From an uncultured Sphingomonadales bacterium (GTDB lineage: Bacteria > Pseudomonadota > Alphaproteobacteria > Sphingomonadales > Sphingomonadaceae), in the NCBI GenBank assembly GCA_937898525.1, contig CALCBC010000089.1, positions 5,621 through 69,620 on the forward strand: DNA of 64,000 bases. Reading direction: 5' to 3'. A model generated the notes under the pieces. That model worked only from the letters and a program-made list of their open reading frames with translations, made no database searches and was not told the DNA's origin. The position numbers and the translations under genes are program-made. This document shows positions 58,682 to 64,000 of the stretch, one piece after another (position 1 is the stretch's first letter; each line of letters begins with the position of its first letter).

Positions 58682-59653
58682 TCAGGCCGCCCTGCGGTCC
58701 GCAGCGGGTTCGCCTGCCGAAAGTCTTGCGTTGTTCGACTCGCCGCGGCCGCGGCGCACCAGCGGCATCGTCAGGCAGTGCACGCCGCCGCCGCAGGCGC
58801 TGAACTCGTCGAGATCGACTTCGAAGACTTCGTAGCCCTGCCGACGCAGCATGGCCGTGACTTGCGGCGTCGCCTCGCCGGCGACGATGCGCCGGCCATC
58901 GACCGACAGAACGTTGCAGCCGAGCCGGCGCGAGTCCTTGTAACTGACCGGCAGCAGCTCGATCCCGCGCCGAGCGACCGCATCGAGGAAACCGTCGTCA
59001 AGGACGTCGACGCAAGCAAGCGCGTGCCGCTCGTCGAGCATGCAGAAGATCGTGTCGAGGTGCAGGAAGTGTTCGTCGAACCGGCATGTGAGCACCTCCC
59101 AGCCCTCGGCCACGAACCGTGCCGCGAACTCCTCCGCGCCGGCATCGTCCGTACGGGTCCCCGACACGCCGAGGATCAGCAGGCCCGGCCGGGCGACACA
59201 GACGTCACCGCCCTCGATCCGCCCGCCGCGAATGCGAGCGACGGGTGCGCCGGTGCAGGTGCGAGCCCAGCTGACGAAATGGTCGACCTCCACGGAGCGG
59301 TGGCCGAGCGCAGGGTTGAGCGCGACGAGACCCCAGGGCGTCGCCACGGCCACGTCGCGGGTGAACGCGAGGTCCGGCATTCCGCGCTCCGGCGGCAGGT
59401 CGTGGCAGGCCACGCCGCACGCACCGAGCACCTCGCGCAATCTCTCATGCTGGGCGGCCGCGGCGGTGCGATCGGTGTTGAAACCGTTTCGCAAGCTCTC
59501 GCGGGTCACCGAACAGCATGGCACCGCCTCGAGATAGGCCGGGCGGCACAGCAGGACGTCGGTCAGCGCCTGGCTCTCGCCGCGCGCGCAGCCGCTGGTC
59601 CGGGGAGCCTCGGCGGCGAGGCCCCGGGGGTGGGTATCGAACTCGATCTTCAT
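58682..59653 (-). CDS. Arginine deiminase/amidinotransferase-superfamily hydrolase
   Basis: Guanidino- or ureido-group hydrolase of the DDAH/CtlX kind, acting on arginine, dimethylarginine or citrulline. The 323-aa protein has all catalytic landmarks: FTRD (D100), IEGGD (E148), HLD (H198, D200) and the nucleophile C293 in GGGVHCLTMPLV. GAGAGG precedes ATG 59653. It is convergent to nothing and lies 78 nt after purA on the same strand. Exact substrate is not readable. Confidence 0.88.
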   Translation of the reverse strand: MKIEFDTHPRGLAAEAPRTSGCARGESQALTDVLLCRPAYLEAVPCCSVTRESLRNGFNTDRTAAAAQHERLREVLGACGVACHDLPPERGMPDLAFTRDVAVATPWGLVALNPALGHRSVEVDHFVSWARTCTGAPVARIRGGRIEGGDVCVARPGLLILGVSGTRTDDAGAEEFAARFVAEGWEVLTCRFDEHFLHLDTIFCMLDERHALACVDVLDDGFLDAVARRGIELLPVSYKDSRRLGCNVLSVDGRRIVAGEATPQVTAMLRRQGYEVFEVDLDEFSACGGGVHCLTMPLVRRGRGESNNARLSAGEPAADRRAA

Positions 59654-59731
59654 GAAACCTCTCGGCGGGTACAGTCCCGCAAGAGGCAAATCGTTCCCGG
59701 AAAAGGGATTGTGCGCGTCGGGCGGCGCGGC

Positions 59732-61021
59732 TCAGTCGGCGAACGGGTCGCGCACGAGGATCGTGTCGTCACGCTCGGGGCTGGTCGAGACCGACGCCAC
59801 CGGGCATTCGATGAGCTCTTCGATCCGGCGGATGTACTTGATGGCCTGGGCCGGCAGGTCCGCCCAGCGGCGGGCGCCGGCGGTGCTCTCGCTCCAGCCG
59901 TTCATTTCCTCGTAGACCGGCTCGCACTCGGCCTGCTCGGCAGCGTTCGAGGGGAAGTAATCGATCACCTTGCCGCGCAGCCGGTAGCCGGTGCAGATCT
60001 TGAGCGTCTCGAAACCGTCGAGCACGTCGAGCTTGGTCAGCGCGACGCCGGTGACGCCCGAGATCGCGCACGACTGGCGGACGAGCACCGCGTCGAACCA
60101 CCCGCAGCGGCGCTGGCGGCCGGTGACGGTGCCGAACTCGTGGCCCCGCTCGCCGAGCCGCTGGCCGACCGCGTCGTCGAGCTCGGTCGGGAACGGGCCC
60201 GAGCCGACGCGCGTGGTGTAGGCCTTGACGATGCCGAGCACGAAGCCGGCCGCGTTCGGGCCGAGGCCGCTGCCGCTGGCGACCGTGCCGCTGACGGTGT
60301 TCGAGCTGGTGACGAACGGGTAGGTCCCGTGGTCGACGTCGAGCAGCACGCCCTGCGCGCCCTCGAACAGGATCCTGCTGCCCTTCTTGCGCTCCTCGCG
60401 CAGGCGCATCCACACGGGCTGCGCATACTTCTGCACGAACGGGGCAATCTCGCGCAGCTTGTCGAGCAGCGCCGCGCGGTCGACCGGACCCTGCCCCAGT
60501 CCCGCCCGCAGCGCGTCGTGGTGCGCGCAGAGCCGGTCGAGCTGCGGCTCGAGTTCGTGCAGATGGGCGAGGTCGCATACGCGGATCGCGCGGCGGCCGA
60601 CCTTGTCCTCGTAGGCCGGACCGATACCGCGGCCGGTGGTGCCGATCTTGCCTTTGCCCGCCGCCGCCTCGCGCATCACGTCGAGGTCGGTGTGAATCGG
60701 CAGGATCAGCGGGCAGTTGTCCGCGACGATCAGGTTCTCGGGCGTGATCTCCACGCCCTGCCCCTCGAGCCGCTCGATCTCGGCCTTGAGCGCCCAGGGA
60801 TCGAGAACCACGCCGTTGCCGATGATCGACAGCGTGCCGGTGACGATGCCCGACGGCAGCAGGCTGAGCTTGTAGGTGGTGTTGCCGACGACGAGCGTGT
60901 GGCCGGCGTTGTGCCCGCCCTGGAACCGCACGACGACGTCGGCGCGGCTGGCGAGCCAGTCGACGATCTTGCCCTTGCCCTCATCGCCCCACTGGGCGCC
61001 GATCACCGTGACGTTGGCCAA
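59732..61021 (-). CDS. purA: Adenylosuccinate synthetase
   Basis: Joins IMP and aspartate with GTP, the first committed step to AMP. The 429-aa product has the P-loop QWGDEGKGK (10-18, catalytic D13) and NAGHT (H41), and the GTP-binding TTTRVG-like YTTRVGSGPFPTEL. The start is TTG 61021; no ATG or GTG in frame precedes it and the protein begins as in relatives. A 6-bp hairpin (61041-61057) lies in the leader. Normal length. Confidence 0.96.
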   Translation of the reverse strand: MANVTVIGAQWGDEGKGKIVDWLASRADVVVRFQGGHNAGHTLVVGNTTYKLSLLPSGIVTGTLSIIGNGVVLDPWALKAEIERLEGQGVEITPENLIVADNCPLILPIHTDLDVMREAAAGKGKIGTTGRGIGPAYEDKVGRRAIRVCDLAHLHELEPQLDRLCAHHDALRAGLGQGPVDRAALLDKLREIAPFVQKYAQPVWMRLREERKKGSRILFEGAQGVLLDVDHGTYPFVTSSNTVSGTVASGSGLGPNAAGFVLGIVKAYTTRVGSGPFPTELDDAVGQRLGERGHEFGTVTGRQRRCGWFDAVLVRQSCAISGVTGVALTKLDVLDGFETLKICTGYRLRGKVIDYFPSNAAEQAECEPVYEEMNGWSESTAGARRWADLPAQAIKYIRRIEELIECPVASVSTSPERDDTILVRDPFAD

Positions 61022-61040
61022 GGATGCTGCTTTCTCAGAT

Positions 61041-61057
61041 GCGCGGGGAAACCGCGC
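61041..61057 (-). promoter_or_regulatory. Hairpin in the purA leader
   Basis: GCGCGG and CCGCGC with a five-base loop, 20 nt before the TTG start. May also act as terminator for msrB, which lies upstream on the same strand; no T-run. Confidence 0.35.
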
Positions 61058-61092
61058 GCGGCCCTAGGCCCAAGGCGCGAAGAGGGCAAGCC

Positions 61093-61578
61093 TCACCCCA
61101 TCCAGACCTCCCCTTCGGGCGCACCGCGTCCGAGCTTGTCGGGCAGCGGCTCGCCCTCGGATGTGAACGCGAGGCTGACCGAATTGATGCAGTAGCGCTC
61201 CCCGGTCGGTGGCGGACCGTCGGGAAACACGTGGCCCTGGTGCGCTCCGCAGCGGGCGCAGACGATCTCGGTGCGGACCATGCCGTAGCTGGTGTCGCGG
61301 ACGTACTCGAGGTGGCCGGGCGCGAAAGGCTGGGTGAAGCTCGGCCAGCCGGTGCCGCTCTCGAACTTGGTACCGCCGTGGAACAGCGGCAACCCGCATA
61401 GCCGGCAGGTGTACACGCCCGGGCGCTTCTCGGTGAGGAACACGCCGCAGAACGGTGCCTCGGTGCCGTGCTCGAGCAGGACGTGGCGTTCCTCTTCGGA
61501 AAGGTCGGCCGCCAGCAGCCGGAACTGCTCGTCGGTCGGCGGGGTCAGGTCGAACCGGAGCGTCGCGCCATCGTTCAT
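61093..61578 (-). CDS. msrB: Peptide-methionine (R)-S-oxide reductase
   Basis: Repairs oxidised methionine in proteins. The 161-aa product has two zinc CxxC pairs (C58/C61 in TCRLCG, C107/C110 in CARCG) and the catalytic C130 in ERYCINSVSL. No signal peptide, so cytosolic. No resolving-Cys extension is needed beyond those seen. Convergent with nothing; purA follows. Confidence 0.96.
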   Translation of the reverse strand: MNDGATLRFDLTPPTDEQFRLLAADLSEEERHVLLEHGTEAPFCGVFLTEKRPGVYTCRLCGLPLFHGGTKFESGTGWPSFTQPFAPGHLEYVRDTSYGMVRTEIVCARCGAHQGHVFPDGPPPTGERYCINSVSLAFTSEGEPLPDKLGRGAPEGEVWMG

Positions 61579-61767
61579 CGCGGGCCTTCCTCACTCGCCC
61601 AGCCTGCCAGCGGCGGATTCGCTCGCCGGCGGCTGCCGTCGGATGCTCTCAGTACCCGGATCGCCGGCGGATTTCACTTTTTTGTATCAGGCCGCCATTG
61701 AACCGCGACGAGAGTGGCGAGTTCTTCTAGGCGCCCCGAAAAGACAGATCGATGGGAGGTCGCGACG

Positions 61768-62865
61768 ATGAGTACTCGAACCTTCACTCTGGCGGCCGCG
61801 CTGCTTGCCGCCGCTGCGGTTCCGGCCCTCGCGCAGCAGCCGGGGGAGGACCTCACGGTAATGCCGCCAGTCCCGACCGACTACCAGCCGGGCCGCACGC
61901 CGTGGGGCGACCCGGACCTGCGCGGCACCTGGCCGATCAACGATGTGGCCGAGCTGCCGGTCGACCGCCCCGAGCAGTACGGCGACCGGTTCTTCAAGAC
62001 CGAGGAAGAGCTCGCCGCCGAGCGCGCGAGAGCCGAGGACCTGGCGACGCGCTACGAGCGTGAAGAGCAGGAAGAGACGATCGGCACCGGCCACTGGATC
62101 GAATACCTCGCCGGCGCACGGCGGACGTCCATGGTGGTCGATCCGCCGAACGGACGGCTGCCCGCGATGACGCCGCATGCCGAGGCGCTCTATCGCGCCG
62201 GCCGCTCGAGCTGGACGCCGAACACCGAGTTCGACTGGGTAACCGACTTCGATTCGTGGGACCGCTGCGTCAGCCGCGGGTTCCCCGCCTCGATGCTGCC
62301 GTTCCGCTACAACAACGGCATCCGCATCTACCAGGCGCCCGGCTACGTGGTCATCGCGCTCGAGATGCTCGGCACCCGGATCATCCCGGTGGCAGGCCAG
62401 CTCGAACCGTGGCCGGAGCCGGTCGAGGCCTGGCTCGGATCAAGCCGCGGGCGCTGGGACGGCAACACGCTGGTGATCGAGACCACCAACCTCAAGACCG
62501 GCGACAGCGCGACGCGCAACGCCTTCGCCCGCAACGGCAGCCCGCTCAACATGGCGACCCGCGGCGTGCCGCCATGGAACACGATCCCGACCAGCGCCCG
62601 GGCGCAGGTGCTCGAGCGGCTGACGATGACCGGGCCGGACACGATCACCTACGAGTTGACCTACACCGACCCCGAGGTGTTCACCGCGCCGTGGACGCTG
62701 CGCTTCGACTGGACGCGCGACGACGACTACGCGTTCTACGAATACGCGTGCCACGAGGGCAATGTGCAGGTCCGCAACTACATCACCGCGTCGCGCGCCG
62801 GCCGGCTCGAAGCCCCCTCGGCAGAGGACCTCGCCGCCGAAAGCGGTGGCGGGGGCGGACGGTAA
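61768..62865 (+). CDS. Secreted protein of unknown function
   Basis: A 365-aa precursor with a Sec signal (FTLAAALLAAAAVPALAQ). The mature protein has recurring aromatic motifs: TPWGDPDLRGTWPINDVAEL, RFFKTEEELAAERARAED, GRWDGNTLVIETTNL and LTMTGPDTITYELTYTDPEV, a pattern seen in a large but uncharacterised family of exported proteobacterial and acidobacterial proteins. Repeating beta-strands suggest a beta-propeller or beta-sandwich. GGGAGG precedes ATG 61768. Gene order: on the opposite strand to hisZ and msrB, so probably transcribed alone. Confidence 0.75.
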   Translation: MSTRTFTLAAALLAAAAVPALAQQPGEDLTVMPPVPTDYQPGRTPWGDPDLRGTWPINDVAELPVDRPEQYGDRFFKTEEELAAERARAEDLATRYEREEQEETIGTGHWIEYLAGARRTSMVVDPPNGRLPAMTPHAEALYRAGRSSWTPNTEFDWVTDFDSWDRCVSRGFPASMLPFRYNNGIRIYQAPGYVVIALEMLGTRIIPVAGQLEPWPEPVEAWLGSSRGRWDGNTLVIETTNLKTGDSATRNAFARNGSPLNMATRGVPPWNTIPTSARAQVLERLTMTGPDTITYELTYTDPEVFTAPWTLRFDWTRDDDYAFYEYACHEGNVQVRNYITASRAGRLEAPSAEDLAAESGGGGGR

Positions 62866-62887
62866 GCGAGGGGGCTGACCCGCTCCC

Positions 62888-64000
62888 TCAGAGGGCCTTG
62901 AGTTCGTCGCCCTCGAGCCGGTGCGTGCAGCCGAGCGCGGCGGCGTCATCCCCGGTGGAAAGCGCGGCGACCGTGCGCCAGCCCTCGGCACGCAGCCGCG
63001 CTGCCGCCGCCGGGTCGTGGCCGAGCGGCAGGAAGACCGCGTCGCGCCGCGGCTCGCGGGCCTTGACCGCCTCGACCAGCTCCTCGGGATAGAGCGAGAA
63101 GCCGATCGCGGCCTCGTCGCTGCCGTGGATGCGGTAGGTCCCGCCACGTCCCAGCGTGCCGCGCACGCCCTCGGCATAGAGCGTGAAGCCGAGCCAGGTC
63201 TGGTATTCGAAGCCGTGACGTTCCGACGGGTCGAGCGTCAGTCGCGCGCGCCCGGCGACGCGCGCGGCGATCTGCCGCAGGCCCTCGATCCGGCTGGCGA
63301 GCGCGCCCTGCGCGTCGATCGTGGCGAGCTTGCCGATCGCCTCGTCGAACGGGCCGGTCGCGTAGAGCAGCGGCACGTAGGCCTCGCCGCCCGCTTCGCG
63401 CAGGCCGCCGGCATCCTTCGCGTCGAGCTTCTCGCGGACGGGCTGGACCTGGTCGGCGCGTAGCGGGAACTCGCCCGCGGCCAGCGTCTCGACGAGGTCG
63501 GGCAGCGTGAAGTCGACCGAGATGCCCTCCGCCCCCGCCGCCTCGAGCGAGGCGATCGCGAGCTCGACGACTTCGGCCGCGGCGGCGACCGTATCGCTGC
63601 CGATCAGCTCGGCGCCGAGCTGCAGGTTCTCGCGCCGCGGATCGAGCTGGTCGCCGGCAATGCGCACGACCTGGCCAGCATAGCACAGGCGCAGCGGGCG
63701 CGGCTTGCCGGCGAGGCCGGTCGCGGCGATGCGCCCGACCTGCGGCGTCATGTCGGAGCGCAGCGCGAGCGTGCGCAGGCTCCTGGGGTCGACGAACCGG
63801 AACAGCTTGCGCGTGCGCACGCCGTCCATCCGGCGGGCGATCGACTGCATGAACTCGATCAGCGGCGGGCGCACCCGGTCGTAGCCGTGCGCGTCGAGCA
63901 CCGCGAGCACCGCGCGTTCGATCCGCGCCGCCGCCGCGGTGCTTTGCGGCAGGCGGTCCTCGAGCCCCTCGGGCAGCAGGTCGGCGGCGGGATCGATCAT
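62888..64000 (-). CDS. hisZ: ATP phosphoribosyltransferase regulatory subunit
   Basis: Class II aminoacyl-tRNA synthetase-like protein that pairs with the short HisG form in the first step of histidine synthesis. The 370-aa product has LLPEGLEDRLP, DVRTLALRSDMTPQVGR-like LRTLALRSDMTPQVGRIA and RLCYAGQVVR, all typical of HisZ; it lacks the tRNA-binding domain of HisS. The ATG is at the very edge of the window, and the protein starts as in relatives, so it is probably complete. Confidence 0.9.
   Translation of the reverse strand: MIDPAADLLPEGLEDRLPQSTAAAARIERAVLAVLDAHGYDRVRPPLIEFMQSIARRMDGVRTRKLFRFVDPRSLRTLALRSDMTPQVGRIAATGLAGKPRPLRLCYAGQVVRIAGDQLDPRRENLQLGAELIGSDTVAAAAEVVELAIASLEAAGAEGISVDFTLPDLVETLAAGEFPLRADQVQPVREKLDAKDAGGLREAGGEAYVPLLYATGPFDEAIGKLATIDAQGALASRIEGLRQIAARVAGRARLTLDPSERHGFEYQTWLGFTLYAEGVRGTLGRGGTYRIHGSDEAAIGFSLYPEELVEAVKAREPRRDAVFLPLGHDPAAAARLRAEGWRTVAALSTGDDAAALGCTHRLEGDELKAL

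Noticed and set aside
58253..61195. A 980-codon open frame on the plus strand across methyltransferase, hydrolase and purA
   Set aside because: It runs antisense through three recognised genes and shows only compositional bias, no domain.

Overview
The window is a high-GC alphaproteobacterial chromosome segment. Gene content and protein style point to the order Sphingomonadales, probably an Erythrobacter/Altererythrobacter-like member: argH-lipoprotein-lysA order, a Sphingomonas/Caulobacter-type TonB receptor followed by SapC, cupin-8 and tryptophan-halogenase-like genes, a short alphaproteobacterial flagellin, and a GTTC-N7-GTTC SOS-type site. This assignment is inferred from sequence style, not from a search. 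I see no insertion sequences, prophage, CRISPR array or rRNA; there is one tRNA (Val, anticodon UAC).

Layout. (1) 1-5.4 kb, plus strand: a tightly overlapping housekeeping string, pyrE (5' end cut by the window edge), pdxJ, acpS, lepB, an AI-2E-family permease, a DUF3089 hydrolase-like protein and ruvX. (2) 5.4-11.3 kb, minus strand: an uncharacterised three-gene unit (54-aa protein, HEAT-like protein, cupin-like protein), a Met8-type siroheme synthase with a remnant methyltransferase tail, and argH-lipoprotein-lysA. argH and the divergent tlpA have start codons that share a CATG. (3) 11.3-19.2 kb, plus strand: TlpA-like lipoprotein and intradiol dioxygenase, then a nutrient-uptake locus behind a perfect LacI-type operator: TonB-dependent receptor, SapC, cupin-8 dioxygenase-like protein and FAD-dependent halogenase.

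(4) 19.3-54.4 kb: one nearly complete flagellar cluster of about 40 genes. A minus-strand unit runs from an ExbB/MotA-like and ExbD-like pair through flgA, flgM, flgN, a lytic transglycosylase, flhA and fliA. Divergent from it, a sigma-54 promoter drives flgBCDEFGHIJKL and motAB. A five-PAS GGDEF-EAL protein and the flagellin gene fliC (minus) follow, then a sigma-54 activator (FlbD-like) leads fliEFGHIJKLMNOPQR-flhB-fliD-fliS. Several parts are unusually small or altered: FlgD is 91 aa, FlgE 268 aa, FliM has no visible CheY-binding N-terminus, FlgJ is the rod domain only, and FlbD has no recognisable receiver. Chemotaxis genes and flhF/flhG are absent from the window. FliA and FlgM are present, yet the best promoters at flgB and fliC look sigma-54 dependent; a weaker sigma-28-like site also lies in front of fliC.

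(5) 54.4-64 kb, mostly minus strand: an unknown protein, a LuxR-family regulator with a degenerate receiver, tRNA-Val, a winged-helix regulator with an SOS-like box upstream, L,D-transpeptidase, methyltransferase, arginine-deiminase-superfamily hydrolase, purA, msrB, a secreted protein of unknown function (plus strand) and hisZ at the edge. Three copies of a short GGGGACAGTCCCC-type palindrome cluster near 57.2 kb and one more lies near 8.4 kb.

The genes in region 4 work as one programme: the export gate (FlhAB, FliOPQR), ATPase (FliHIJ), basal body (FliEF, FlgBCFG, FlgHI), switch (FliGMN), hook and filament (FlgDEKL, FliCDS), stators (MotAB and possibly the ExbBD-like pair) and a hierarchy of FlbD/sigma-54 and FliA/FlgM.
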